A DNA stretch of 64,000 nucleotides from an uncultured Peptostreptococcaceae bacterium (GTDB taxonomy: Bacteria; Bacillota; Clostridia; Peptostreptococcales; Peptostreptococcaceae): contig CAMTIM010000043.1 of the NCBI GenBank assembly GCA_947072565.1, positions 124,001-188,000 of the forward strand. Reading direction: 5' to 3'. Below are positions 34,488 through 44,053 of this stretch, piece by piece. Under the pieces are notes generated by a model. The model ran no database searches. It saw nothing but the letters and a program-made list of their open reading frames with translations, and was not told the DNA's origin. The translations under genes and the position numbers were made by a program. Within the stretch, counting starts at the first letter, position 1. Each line of letters begins with the position of its first letter.

Positions 34488-35957
34488 TTAAATTTTCTTT
34501 TTGTTTCTTTCTACCCAGAAATCAGCATTTTTTATTCCTAATTTAATAGGATCAAAATTAATATTTTCTCTTGGTATTTTATTTTTCTGTTGCTCTTCGT
34601 AGTCTTTCAATGCTATTAATGCTGGTTTTGCTATTATTAATATAGCTATTATATTTAACCATGCCATAAGACCTACACCTATATCACCAAGTGCCCAAGC
34701 TAATGTAGCTGTTTTTATACAACCATAATATGTTGACATTAATAATACACATTTTAGTCCTAATATAACGAACTTTTTAGACCCTTCTTTTCCTTTTAGT
34801 ATTTTCTTATATAAATATGCTAAGTTAACTTCAGCAATATAATAGTATGCCATTAATGTAGTAAATGCAAAGAAGAATAATGCTACTGCAACAAATGATG
34901 AACCAAATCCAGGAACTAATGTATCAACTGCTGTTTGAGTAAATGCTGGACCAAATTCTACACCTGGTAAGTTTTCTACTATCATTTTTCCACCATTATC
35001 TAATACATTATAGCTACCTGTTATTAATATCATAAATCCAGTTGCTGAACATACAAATAATGTATCTACATATACTGAAAATGCCTGAACAAATCCTTGT
35101 TTAGCTGGATGACTTACTTCTGCCGCCGCTGCTGCTTGTGGTCCTGTACCTTGACCTGCTTCATTTGAGTAAACTCCACGTTTGACTCCCCATGCTATTG
35201 TTGAACCAAGTATTCCTGCAAATGCCTGTTCTCCACCGAATGCTGATTTAAATATTAATGATAATACATCTGGTAATTTTTCTATATTAAAAGCTATTAT
35301 TACTAGTGCCATTATTATATACGCAGCTCCCATAAATGGAACTATTAATTCTGCTGCTGAACTTATTCTCTTTATACCGCCAAATATTATTAGTCCTAAC
35401 AATGCCACTACAAATATTCCTGACATCCAAGTTTCTACTCCAAATGCATTTTCTATTCCTATTGCTATTGAGTTAGATTGTACTCCTGGTAAAAATATGC
35501 CAGTTGCTAAAACTGTTGCTACTGCAAATAAACATGCATACCATTTTAATCCCATACATTTCTCAATATAATATGCTGGCCCTCCACGATATTGACCATC
35601 ATCTACTTCTTTATAAATCTGAGCCAATGTTGATTCCACAAATGCCGAACCTGCGCCTAAAAATGCTATTGCCCACATCCAAAACAATGCTCCCGGTCCT
35701 CCCATAGCTATTGCCGTTGCAACCCCAGCTATGTTTCCTGTTCCAATACGACCTGCTAATGCTGTACATAATGCTTGAAATGAAGATATTCCTTGTTCTG
35801 ATTTTTCTCCTTTCACTAAAAGAGCTACCATTTCTTTAATATGCCTAATCTGCAAAAACCTTGTTCTAAATGAAAAATACAATCCTGTTCCTAAGCAAAG
35901 TACTATTAACCAATTGCTCCATATTACGCTATTAATGGTATTCACTACATTTTCCAT
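34488..35957 (-). CDS. Alanine/glycine:cation symporter (AGCS family), copy 1
   Basis: 489 residues with about ten membrane helices. AGCS signatures are ALAGRIGTGNIAGVATA, GGPGALFWMW and SNEAGQGTGPQAAAAAEVSHP. It imports small neutral amino acids with sodium or protons. It is a close paralogue of the next gene upstream. Large blocks match at both DNA and protein level, so they arose by tandem duplication. Each has its own terminator. Confidence 0.94.
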   Translation of the reverse strand: MENVVNTINSVIWSNWLIVLCLGTGLYFSFRTRFLQIRHIKEMVALLVKGEKSEQGISSFQALCTALAGRIGTGNIAGVATAIAMGGPGALFWMWAIAFLGAGSAFVESTLAQIYKEVDDGQYRGGPAYYIEKCMGLKWYACLFAVATVLATGIFLPGVQSNSIAIGIENAFGVETWMSGIFVVALLGLIIFGGIKRISSAAELIVPFMGAAYIIMALVIIAFNIEKLPDVLSLIFKSAFGGEQAFAGILGSTIAWGVKRGVYSNEAGQGTGPQAAAAAEVSHPAKQGFVQAFSVYVDTLFVCSATGFMILITGSYNVLDNGGKMIVENLPGVEFGPAFTQTAVDTLVPGFGSSFVAVALFFFAFTTLMAYYYIAEVNLAYLYKKILKGKEGSKKFVILGLKCVLLMSTYYGCIKTATLAWALGDIGVGLMAWLNIIAILIIAKPALIALKDYEEQQKNKIPRENINFDPIKLGIKNADFWVERNKKKI

Positions 35958-36099
35958 AACTTTTCCTCCCCCATATTTATTTAGGATTTTAACTCCTCAA
36001 TTCAATAAATATTATTCTATAAGTACTTGGAATATAGTCCCCTAATAAATTATATTTATGGTTAAGAATTTTAATGTGTTAAGTTTGGGTTAAATATAC

Positions 36100-36133
36100 A
36101 AATAAAAATGACTCCTATAAAAGAAGTCATTTA
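36100..36133 (-). terminator. Terminator after the second AGCS symporter gene
   Basis: AAATGACTTC pairs with GGAGTCATTT on the minus strand, followed by TTATTT. Confidence 0.75.
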
Positions 36134-36138
36134 ATTTA

Positions 36139-37614
36139 CTAAATTTTATTTTTATTTTTTTGCACCCAGAAATCAGCATTTTTTATTCCTAATTTAATAG
36201 GATCAAACGTGATTTGTTCTCTTGGAATTCCTGATTTTAATTGACCCTCATAGTCCTTAAAACATTTCATTGCCGTATTAGATAAAAGAAGTATTGCAAC
36301 TATATTAAGCCATGCCATACTTCCAACTCCAATATCTCCTAGTGTCCATGCAAGTGCTGCTGTTTTTACACATCCAAATGCTGTCATAAATAATAAAACT
36401 AATCTTAGTAAATTTACAGCTATTTTATTTATACTCTCACCCTTTATTTTTTTACATATATAAGTTACATTTACCTCAGCTATATAATAATATGCCATCA
36501 GTGTAGTAAATGCAAAGAAGAACAATGCTATTGCAATAAATGCTGCTCCAAAGCCTGGTATTAAACTATTAACTGCCGTTTGTGTATATATAGGTCCTAT
36601 TTCTGCTCCTGGTAGGTTTTCAACTATCATTGACCCTCCACTACCCATTACATTATAACTATTTGTCATTAATATCATAAACCCAGTTGCCGAACATACA
36701 AACAATGTATCTACATATACTGAAAAAGCTTGAACTAAACCTTGTTTAGCTGGATGACTTACTTCTGCCGCTGCTGCTGCTTGTGGTCCTGTACCTTGAC
36801 CTGCTTCATTTGAGTAAACTCCACGTTTTACTCCCCATGCTATCGTTGAACCAAATATTCCTGCAAATGCTTGTTCAGCTCCAAATGCTGATTTAAATAT
36901 TAATGCTAAAATATCTGGAACATGTTGTATGTTAACAACTATTATTACTACTGACATTAGTATATATAGTCCCCCCATAATAGGAACTATCAATTCTGCT
37001 GCTGAACCAATTCTTTTTATACCTCCAAATATTATAAGAGATAATAACACTACTATAACTGCTGCTATTATTGAAGGACTTATCCCAAATGCATTATTTA
37101 CTGCTACTGCTATAGAGTTTGATTGAACTCCAGGTAAGAATACTCCTGTTGCTAATACTGTAGCTACTGCAAATAGTATTCCATACCATTTGGAAAATTT
37201 TGTATTACCTAGACCTTTTTCAATATAATACGCTGGACCTCCACGATATTGTCCATCGTGTTCTTCTTTATAAATTTGAGCTAATGCAGACTCTGCAAAT
37301 GCTGAACCTGCTCCTAAAAATGCTATTGCCCACATCCAAAACAATGCTCCTGGTCCTCCCATTGCTATTGCTGTTGCAACTCCTGCTATATTTCCTGTAC
37401 CTATACGACCTGCTAGTGCCGTACATAATGCTTGAAATGAAGATATTCCTTCTGCTGATTTTTCACCTTTAAATAGTAACGTCACCATCTCTTTGATATG
37501 TCTAACTTGAGAAAAACGAGTCCTAAAAGAAAAATAAATACCAACTCCTAAACATAAGCATACAAGCCAGTTACTCCAAATCACATTATTAATCGAATTA
37601 ACAATTACCTCCAT
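36139..37614 (-). CDS. Alanine/glycine:cation symporter (AGCS family), copy 2
   Basis: 491 residues with the same plan and motifs as copy 1 (ALAGRIGTGNIAGVATA, SNEAGQGTGPQAAAAAEVSHP). The copies differ mainly in helices around residues 165-235 and in the C-terminal third. Divergence there could shift substrate preference or affinity. Ribosome site GGAGGAG. Separate transcription from copy 1 is suggested by the terminator between them. Confidence 0.94.
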   Translation of the reverse strand: MEVIVNSINNVIWSNWLVCLCLGVGIYFSFRTRFSQVRHIKEMVTLLFKGEKSAEGISSFQALCTALAGRIGTGNIAGVATAIAMGGPGALFWMWAIAFLGAGSAFAESALAQIYKEEHDGQYRGGPAYYIEKGLGNTKFSKWYGILFAVATVLATGVFLPGVQSNSIAVAVNNAFGISPSIIAAVIVVLLSLIIFGGIKRIGSAAELIVPIMGGLYILMSVVIIVVNIQHVPDILALIFKSAFGAEQAFAGIFGSTIAWGVKRGVYSNEAGQGTGPQAAAAAEVSHPAKQGLVQAFSVYVDTLFVCSATGFMILMTNSYNVMGSGGSMIVENLPGAEIGPIYTQTAVNSLIPGFGAAFIAIALFFFAFTTLMAYYYIAEVNVTYICKKIKGESINKIAVNLLRLVLLFMTAFGCVKTAALAWTLGDIGVGSMAWLNIVAILLLSNTAMKCFKDYEGQLKSGIPREQITFDPIKLGIKNADFWVQKNKNKI

Positions 37615-37763
37615 AAAACTCCTCCTATAAAAAATAAAATTAAATATAATAATAAATATAAGTTAAATGTTTAATACATTTAATACCTATTAACTATTAT
37701 TTCAACAAAAAAATCAATTTCCCTTCTTTTATTTTCTGAATATTCTAAATATATATTTTTTTA

Positions 37764-37818
37764 AAAAAATAGAAGAGTTAATTTTATACATTGTATAAAA
37801 TTAACTCTTCTTATTTTT
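37764..37818 (-). terminator. Strong terminator after spoIVA
   Basis: AGAAGAGTTAATTTTATAC pairs perfectly with its complement at 37793-37811, followed by a T-run on the minus strand. Confidence 0.9.
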
Positions 37819-37819
37819 T

Positions 37820-39292
37820 CTATAATAAAATTGTTATTATATTCATGCTACCTTCATTTATAATTTTTTGTAAAGTTTTTTGAATTTTAACTCTTATTTC
37901 TTCTGGCATTGTATATAGTTTACTTTGTAATTGTTCTTTAACTAAATCGTGTAAAGATTTTCCAAACATATTCGCTTCCCATATGCCATTAGGATTTTGT
38001 TCTAATTCATCTTGTAAATATTTAAGCATTTCTTCACCTTGATTTTGATTTCCAGCTATAGGACAAATTTCTGTCGATATGTCTGCTTTTATTATATGAA
38101 GTGATGGAGCATTTGCTCTTATTTTTATTCCATATTGTTTTCCTTGTTTTGTCATTTCAGGAACTTCTAAAGTAAGATCATTTAAAGATGGTGCTACCAT
38201 ACCATAACCTTTATCTTTAGCTTCTTCTAGAGCAAGTTCTACCTTGTCATATTCAGTTTTCACTCTAGATAATTTAGTTACAAGATTTAGTAACTGATGG
38301 TCTCCTTCTATCTTAAATCCACTCTTTTCTTCTAATACATTATAGAATAGTCCTTGTTTTGCAGTTAAATCAATGCTTATAACTCCTTCTCCAAGTTCTA
38401 CATTATCTACCTCTGTATCTTCTAAAAAGTCTAGTTCTGAGAATCCTGATACAATGCTATCTATATCCCTTATTTTGCCTATTTCCTCTACACTTTGTTT
38501 TAGTGTAGATATTATGTTATTTTTTATCCAGTGATTTCTTTCTAACCCTTCTACCCATTGTGGTAAATTTATTCTTATTTCGTTTAATGGGAAATCATAA
38601 AGTACTGTTTCCATAACATTTTCAATGTCTTCTTCGTCCATAGCTAAAACATTTAATGGAACTATAGGGGCATCATATTTTTCTTCTAACTCAGCTCTTA
38701 GCATATCTGTTTGCTCGCTATCTGGATCTAATGTATTTAATACGATTGCAAATGGTTTATTTAATGATTTTAATTCATTTATAACTCTTTCTTCAGCTGA
38801 AAGATAATTCTTTCTATCTATTCCAGTTACAGATCCATCTGTTAACACTACTATTCCTAATGTTGAGTGATCTCTTATAACCTTTTTAGTTCCTATTTCT
38901 GCAGCTTTTTCAAATGTCATAGCCTCTTGTGACCAAGGAGTAGAAACAAGTCTTTGCTTGCCTTCTTCTTCATGACCTAAAGCTCCATCTACTATGTACC
39001 CTACACAATCAACCATTCTAACTTTTAGAGATACATTTTCTCTTATTTTTATTTCTACACCATCAGCTGGAACAAATTTTGGTTCTACTGTCATTATTGT
39101 TTTTCCTGATCCACTTTGTGGTATTTCATCCTGTGTTCTTTCTCTCTTAAATTCATTTTCTATGTTTGGCAATACCAATTTTTCCATGAATTTTCTTATA
39201 AATGTAGATTTACCTGTTCTTACGGGTCCTACTACACCAATATATATATCACCTTGTGTTCTTTTTGCTATGTCTTCATATATGTTGTTCAT
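37820..39292 (-). CDS. spoIVA: Stage IV sporulation protein A (spore-coat ATPase)
   Basis: 490 residues, normal length. SpoIVA is an ATPase that polymerises on the forespore surface as the coat's base layer. Walker A is GPVRTGKST near residue 19, and VRMVDCVGYIVDGALGHEE is the switch region. The hydrophobic C-terminus (MNIITILL) is of the membrane-targeting type. I set the start at ATG 39292 (NNIYEDIAKRTQGDIYIG follows), seven bases after GGAGGGG; the longer frame runs over that ribosome site. Confidence 0.97.
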   Translation of the reverse strand: MNNIYEDIAKRTQGDIYIGVVGPVRTGKSTFIRKFMEKLVLPNIENEFKRERTQDEIPQSGSGKTIMTVEPKFVPADGVEIKIRENVSLKVRMVDCVGYIVDGALGHEEEGKQRLVSTPWSQEAMTFEKAAEIGTKKVIRDHSTLGIVVLTDGSVTGIDRKNYLSAEERVINELKSLNKPFAIVLNTLDPDSEQTDMLRAELEEKYDAPIVPLNVLAMDEEDIENVMETVLYDFPLNEIRINLPQWVEGLERNHWIKNNIISTLKQSVEEIGKIRDIDSIVSGFSELDFLEDTEVDNVELGEGVISIDLTAKQGLFYNVLEEKSGFKIEGDHQLLNLVTKLSRVKTEYDKVELALEEAKDKGYGMVAPSLNDLTLEVPEMTKQGKQYGIKIRANAPSLHIIKADISTEICPIAGNQNQGEEMLKYLQDELEQNPNGIWEANMFGKSLHDLVKEQLQSKLYTMPEEIRVKIQKTLQKIINEGSMNIITILL

Positions 39293-39385
39293 TAAATTCC
39301 CCTCCTGCATATAGTTTCTTAATAAATTATATTTAGGATTTTAAATTATTATTACTAAAATTTAATTTTGTTTTGTATAATAAAA

Positions 39386-39412
39386 AAAGCTAGGATTAAA
39401 ATCCTAGCTTAT
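39386..39412 (-). terminator. Terminator overlapping the gpsA stop
   Basis: AAGCTAGGAT pairs with ATCCTAGCTT, then seven T. The 5' arm is within the last gpsA codons. Confidence 0.85.
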
Positions 39413-40418
39413 CATCTACTACTTCTTCCATTTCATGAGTCTTATTTCTCATCATCAATTCTATTACTACTTCATTTGTACTACATCCATTATGTAATAC
39501 AGAATATATAGCATTAGTTATAGGCATGTCTATGTTTAACTCTTTTGAAACTTCATATGCTACTTCAGTTGCAGTTATACCTTCAACTACCATTTTCACT
39601 TCTTTAAGGGTCTCATCTAAGCTTTTGCCTTGACCTATAAGTATCCCAGCTCGTCTATTCCTACTGTGCATACTAGTACAAGTAACTATTAAATCTCCAA
39701 TACCTGAAAGCCCTGCAAATGTTGAAGCATTTGCTCCCATTGCACTTCCAAGTCTTCCGATTTCTCTAATTCCTCTAGTCATTAGTGCCGCTTTAGCATT
39801 ATCTCCATATCCTAGTCCATCACATATACCAGCACCGAAAGCTATAATGTTTTTTAAAGCTCCCCCAAGTTCTACACCAACTATATCAGGATTAGTATAA
39901 ACTCTAAATTTAGGACTCATAAATACATCTTGTACCGTTTGAGCTACTTCTAAATTTTTTGATGATACTACTACTGTTGTTGGTATATCTTTTGCAACTT
40001 CTTCTGCGTGAGAAGGTCCAGATAATGTTACATATGGGTTATTAGGTAACTCTTGTTCACAGACCTCTGATAGTCTAAGACCAGTTCCTTTTTCAAGTCC
40101 TTTTGCTACATCAACCAGTATCTGATTGTCTCTTACAAAAGATTTTATTTGCTTAGACACACTTCTTATAGCCTGAGATGGAACTGCTAAAACTATTATT
40201 TTACTATCTAATACGGCTTTTTCTAAATCCGTAGTTAATGTTATATTATTTGGAAATAAAACTCCAGGTAAATAATCTGTATTTTCTTTAGTTTTGTTTA
40301 TTTTATTGGCTTGCTCTTCATTTAAGGTCCACATGATTACTTCATAGCCTTTTTTCGCTAGAACTAGTGCTAACGCACTTCCCCAGCTTCCAGCTCCTAG
40401 TACACATATTTTTTCCAT
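39396..40418 (-). CDS. gpsA: NAD(P)H-dependent glycerol-3-phosphate dehydrogenase
   Basis: 340 residues. It reduces dihydroxyacetone phosphate to sn-glycerol-3-phosphate for phospholipid synthesis. The nucleotide-binding loop is VLGAGSWGSALA at the N-terminus, and catalytic-domain motifs GGALKNIIAFGAGICDGLG and TCTSMHSRNRRAG follow. The ATG at 40418 follows GGTGG; a GTG at 40430 lies within that site. Its product feeds PlsY, encoded next to it. Confidence 0.96.
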   Translation of the reverse strand: MEKICVLGAGSWGSALALVLAKKGYEVIMWTLNEEQANKINKTKENTDYLPGVLFPNNITLTTDLEKAVLDSKIIVLAVPSQAIRSVSKQIKSFVRDNQILVDVAKGLEKGTGLRLSEVCEQELPNNPYVTLSGPSHAEEVAKDIPTTVVVSSKNLEVAQTVQDVFMSPKFRVYTNPDIVGVELGGALKNIIAFGAGICDGLGYGDNAKAALMTRGIREIGRLGSAMGANASTFAGLSGIGDLIVTCTSMHSRNRRAGILIGQGKSLDETLKEVKMVVEGITATEVAYEVSKELNIDMPITNAIYSVLHNGCSTNEVVIELMMRNKTHEMEEVVDDKLGF

Positions 40419-40446
40419 CTTAAACACCACCTAACCATTATAAAAT

Positions 40447-41055
40447 TTATTGTTTATTTTGACCTATTTTTCTTTCTGTACCTTTTATTAATCTCTTTAA
40501 ATTTTCTCTATGAGTATATATAACTGATATAGCTAAAAATAGTGTAACTAATATACCTTTTTTATTTTGAATAAAGATCATAATTATAGGAGATGTAGAT
40601 ATACCAAGTACAGATGCTAATGATACGTATTTTGTAGTTGCTGCTATCAGTAAAAATATCCCAAAGCATATTAGTGCAATTATAGGGTTTACTGCTATCA
40701 TAGCTCCAAGTGAAGTTGCAACACCTTTACCGCCTCTAAAGCCTAAAAATGCTGGCCAATTATGACCAGAAACTACACCTACAACAGCTACATATCCAGC
40801 TGTAACTACATCAATACCTGCTAATCTAGCTATAACTTGAGCTATAACTACAGCCATGATACCTTTTAATACGTCTCCTAAAAATGTCATTGCTCCTGCC
40901 TTTTTACCAAGGGTTCTAAGTACATTTGTAGAACCTGCGTTTCCAGATCCTTGAGTTCTTATATCAACCCCAGTCAATCTTTTAGCAACTATATAAGATG
41001 TTGATATATTTCCTAAAAGATAGGCAATTATAATAATTATTATATAGCTAAGCAT
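40447..41055 (-). CDS. plsY: Glycerol-3-phosphate acyltransferase PlsY
   Basis: 202 residues with five membrane segments. It moves the acyl group from acyl-phosphate to glycerol-3-phosphate. The three loops are GSGNAGSTNVLRTLG, GHNWPAFLGFRGGKGVAT and the late region near IYTHRENLKRL. It lies between der and gpsA, so substrate synthesis and use are linked. Confidence 0.95.
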   Translation of the reverse strand: MLSYIIIIIIAYLLGNISTSYIVAKRLTGVDIRTQGSGNAGSTNVLRTLGKKAGAMTFLGDVLKGIMAVVIAQVIARLAGIDVVTAGYVAVVGVVSGHNWPAFLGFRGGKGVATSLGAMIAVNPIIALICFGIFLLIAATTKYVSLASVLGISTSPIIMIFIQNKKGILVTLFLAISVIYTHRENLKRLIKGTERKIGQNKQ

Positions 41056-41079
41056 ATTGTTCCCCCTTAAGAAGTACTA

Positions 41080-42405
41080 TTATTTTCTAATTTTTTCTCT
41101 GTACTCAAATTGTACAGGTGTTCCTTCAAATCCAAAGTTTTCTCTTATTTTATTTTCAAGATATCTTTGATATGAGAAGTGAGTTAAACTCTTGTTATTT
41201 ATAAATAAAGTAAACTTTGGTGGTTTAACTCCAGTTTGAGATCCATAGTAAATCTTTAGTCTCTTACCTTTATCTGATGGTGGTTGATTTAACATTACAG
41301 CTTCACCTATTACATCATTTAATGCTGATGTTGAAACTCTCTTAGAATGTTCACTAGCAACATATGTAGCTACTTCTAAAACTTTGTCCATTCTTTGGTT
41401 AGTTTTAGCAGAAATAAATATAACTGGTGCGTACATCATGAACGGGAACTTTTCTTTTACTTCTTTAGTAAAGTTACCTAAAGTTTTGTTGTCTTTTTCT
41501 ATTAAGTCCCACTTATTAATTACAAATACACAAGCTTTACCTTCATCATGAGCTATACCTGCTACCTTTGTATCTTGCTCTGTGAACCCTTCTGCTGCAT
41601 CTATTACTATAAGTACTACATCTGCTCTATCAACAGCTGCCATAGATCTTATTACACTGTATTTTTCTACGTTCTCATATATCTTACTTTTTCTTCTTAA
41701 TCCGGCTGTATCTATAAGAAGATATTTTTGTCCGTTTTTTTCTACATAAGTATCAACTGCATCTCTAGTAGTTCCTGCAATAGGACTTACTATAACTCTT
41801 TCTTCACCTAATATCTTATTAAGTATAGAACTTTTTCCTGCATTTGGTTTACCAGTTATAGCTACTCTTATCATATCTTCGTCATACTCAGTGTTTAATC
41901 CTTCTGGGAAATTCTGAATAACTTCATCTAATAAGTCTCCAAGACCCATACTATTAGCACTTGAAATTGCAAACGGAACTCCAAGACCTAATTCATAAAA
42001 ATCATACACATTGTCAAATTGACTTTGACTGTCTATTTTATTAACTACTAATATTACTGGTTTTTTAGTTTTTCTAAGTATTTGAGCTACTTCTCTATCC
42101 GCAGGAGTCAATCCTGATTTTCCATCAACTATAAAAAGTATAATGTGAGCCATATCCATAGCAAGCATTGCTTGATTTCTCATATGAGATAATATTATAT
42201 CTCCATTTTCAGGCTCTATACCTCCTGTATCTATTAATGTGAAGTATCTGTTTAACCATTCTACCTCTGTGAATATTCTATCTCTAGTTACTCCTGGAGT
42301 ATCTTCTACTATAGATATTCTTTTTCCTGCTAATTTATTGAATAATGTAGATTTTCCAACATTTGGTCTTCCTACTACTGCAACTATCGGTCTATTATCG
42401 CTCAT
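41080..42405 (-). CDS. der: Ribosome-assembly GTPase Der (EngA)
   Basis: 441 residues with two tandem GTPase domains and a KH-like C-terminal domain. The first has GRPNVGKSTLFNKLAG, DTGG and NKID. The second has GKPNAGKSSILN, DTAGLRRK and NKWD. Der is needed for 50S maturation. The C-terminus has FEGTPVQFEYREK. der-plsY-gpsA-spoIVA is a common clostridial order. Confidence 0.97.
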   Translation of the reverse strand: MSDNRPIVAVVGRPNVGKSTLFNKLAGKRISIVEDTPGVTRDRIFTEVEWLNRYFTLIDTGGIEPENGDIILSHMRNQAMLAMDMAHIILFIVDGKSGLTPADREVAQILRKTKKPVILVVNKIDSQSQFDNVYDFYELGLGVPFAISSANSMGLGDLLDEVIQNFPEGLNTEYDEDMIRVAITGKPNAGKSSILNKILGEERVIVSPIAGTTRDAVDTYVEKNGQKYLLIDTAGLRRKSKIYENVEKYSVIRSMAAVDRADVVLIVIDAAEGFTEQDTKVAGIAHDEGKACVFVINKWDLIEKDNKTLGNFTKEVKEKFPFMMYAPVIFISAKTNQRMDKVLEVATYVASEHSKRVSTSALNDVIGEAVMLNQPPSDKGKRLKIYYGSQTGVKPPKFTLFINNKSLTHFSYQRYLENKIRENFGFEGTPVQFEYREKIRK

Positions 42406-42419
42406 AATTGTTTCCTTTC

Positions 42420-43748
42420 TTATTTTAAAATTTTATCAACAAAATCGTGGCCTTCATTTAAGCATGGTACGACTTCAATTTTCATAAGTTCTTGTAACTT
42501 TTCTAGTGTTATATTATCTAAGAATATATCTTCGTCAGCTTTAAGCATACTTCTTGGGATATATAAAGTTTCGCCTAGGTCTTTATCTTTTAGTTGTTTT
42601 ATTATATCAGTTGCCGTTATAAGGCCTGATACAGTTATTGTTTCTCCAAAGAAGTCATTAATTATTTTATAAACATTTATCTCTATGCTTGGGCATACAT
42701 CCATTATCTCTTTAGCCATATTTTTTATGAATTCGAATGCTGAATGTCCTGTTGCTATAGAAACTTTTTTATTTCTTGAAATTTGATCCTTCGATAATGT
42801 TTTTAGATGATCTTGTATTTCTCTTTCTAACTTACTTATCATCCCTACTCCATTTTCAAATTGTATAAATCCTTCATACTCATCGTATTCTAACAGACTT
42901 CTATTTGCAATTATATAAAATTCATCTGATAAAAATGCAAATCTAGTTCCTATTTTATTTAAATACTGATTTTGAATTTGATTTATTTGGTCTATAGTTT
43001 CATTAGCAGCTTCTTTACTAAACACTTCTAAATTAGGTAAATGAGCTCTATGCTTAGTTATTCCTACTGGAACAATCGCCGCACTATTTACATATGGATA
43101 TAAGTTTGATAAATCATTTATTGTTCTTGTTAATTCTTCTTTATCATTGTATCCTGGACATAATACTATTTGACAATTCATCTGAATTTGAGCATCGGCT
43201 AAACGCTTCATTATACTATAAAGTTTACCTGCAAACTTATTTTTAATCATAGTTTGTCTAAGTTCTGGATTTGTAGTATGTACAGATATATTTATAGGAC
43301 TTATCCTATATTTTATTATGTTGTTTATATCATCTTCACTCATATTTGTTAAAGTCACAAAATTTCCTTGTAAAAATGATAGTCTTGAATCATCATCTTT
43401 AAAATAAAGAGTTTCTCTCATTCCTTTTGGAAGTTGATCTATAAAACAAAATACACATTTATTTCTACAGCTTTTAGCTTGATCTATTATCGGATTTGTA
43501 AACTCAATTCCTAAATCTTCATCATAGTCTTTTTCTATTTCGTATACGTATATCTCTCCGTTAATCTTTTTTATCTCAATCTCTAAGTATTCATCACTTA
43601 ATAAAAATTTATACTCTATTATATCATGTATTGCTTGATCATTTATAGAAATAAGTAAATCTCCAACTTCTATACCTATTTCCTCTGCAATACTGTCTTT
43701 ATATACTTTATTTATTATGTTATTTACGTTTTTAACATTTACTTCCAT
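42420..43748 (-). CDS. DUF512-family radical-SAM-like Fe-S protein with PDZ domain
   Basis: 442 residues. The N-terminus (about 1-65) is PDZ-like (IGVGDLLISINDQAIHDIIEY-type segment). The Cys cluster CRNKCVFCFIDQLPKGM near residues 90-105 fits a CxxxCxxC Fe-S site. LSFLQGNFVTLTN and the DUF512 C-terminus follow. The function is unknown. The gene is always close to der in clostridia. The terminator at 43826-43855 lies upstream, so it starts a transcript. Confidence 0.88.
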   Translation of the reverse strand: MEVNVKNVNNIINKVYKDSIAEEIGIEVGDLLISINDQAIHDIIEYKFLLSDEYLEIEIKKINGEIYVYEIEKDYDEDLGIEFTNPIIDQAKSCRNKCVFCFIDQLPKGMRETLYFKDDDSRLSFLQGNFVTLTNMSEDDINNIIKYRISPINISVHTTNPELRQTMIKNKFAGKLYSIMKRLADAQIQMNCQIVLCPGYNDKEELTRTINDLSNLYPYVNSAAIVPVGITKHRAHLPNLEVFSKEAANETIDQINQIQNQYLNKIGTRFAFLSDEFYIIANRSLLEYDEYEGFIQFENGVGMISKLEREIQDHLKTLSKDQISRNKKVSIATGHSAFEFIKNMAKEIMDVCPSIEINVYKIINDFFGETITVSGLITATDIIKQLKDKDLGETLYIPRSMLKADEDIFLDNITLEKLQELMKIEVVPCLNEGHDFVDKILK

Positions 43749-43825
43749 AAATTATCACCACTTTTCTTTAGTCAACACATCATATTATAATACCATGTTT
43801 TGATAAAAATAGTCAATATTCCCTA

Positions 43826-43855
43826 AAATTCAAAAGGCACCCTTGGGCACCTTTT
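43826..43855 (-). terminator. Terminator at the end of the YIEGIA operon
   Basis: AAAAGGTGCCC pairs with GGGTGCCTTTT on the minus strand. It overlaps the stop of the small capping-subunit gene. Confidence 0.82.
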
Positions 43856-44051
43856 AATGTTTTACTATAATTAAAGTTCCTGGCGTTATTTCATGAACCA
43901 TTCCACCTACACACTTAGCAGTAAGCATTGCTTTATTTTGCAATTCTTTATTATCTTTTGCATAAAATACAGGACATCCACCACTTTTCATATTTGTGTT
44001 AGTTGTAACTATGGCTAGGGTATATTCATTTATTCCAACGTTCATTCCCAT
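43854..44051 (-). CDS. Small capping-complex subunit for YIEGIA
   Basis: 65 residues. It reads NEYTLAIVTTNTN, GGCPVFYAKD and KCVGGMVHEITPGTLIIVKH. Small proteins like this are encoded beside YIEGIA membrane proteins in spore-formers and have been named capping-complex subunits; the biochemical role is not known to me. It starts two bases after the YIEGIA gene, with AGGGAGTG inside that gene's end. Confidence 0.75.
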   Translation of the reverse strand: MGMNVGINEYTLAIVTTNTNMKSGGCPVFYAKDNKELQNKAMLTAKCVGGMVHEITPGTLIIVKH

Positions 44052-44053
44052 TT

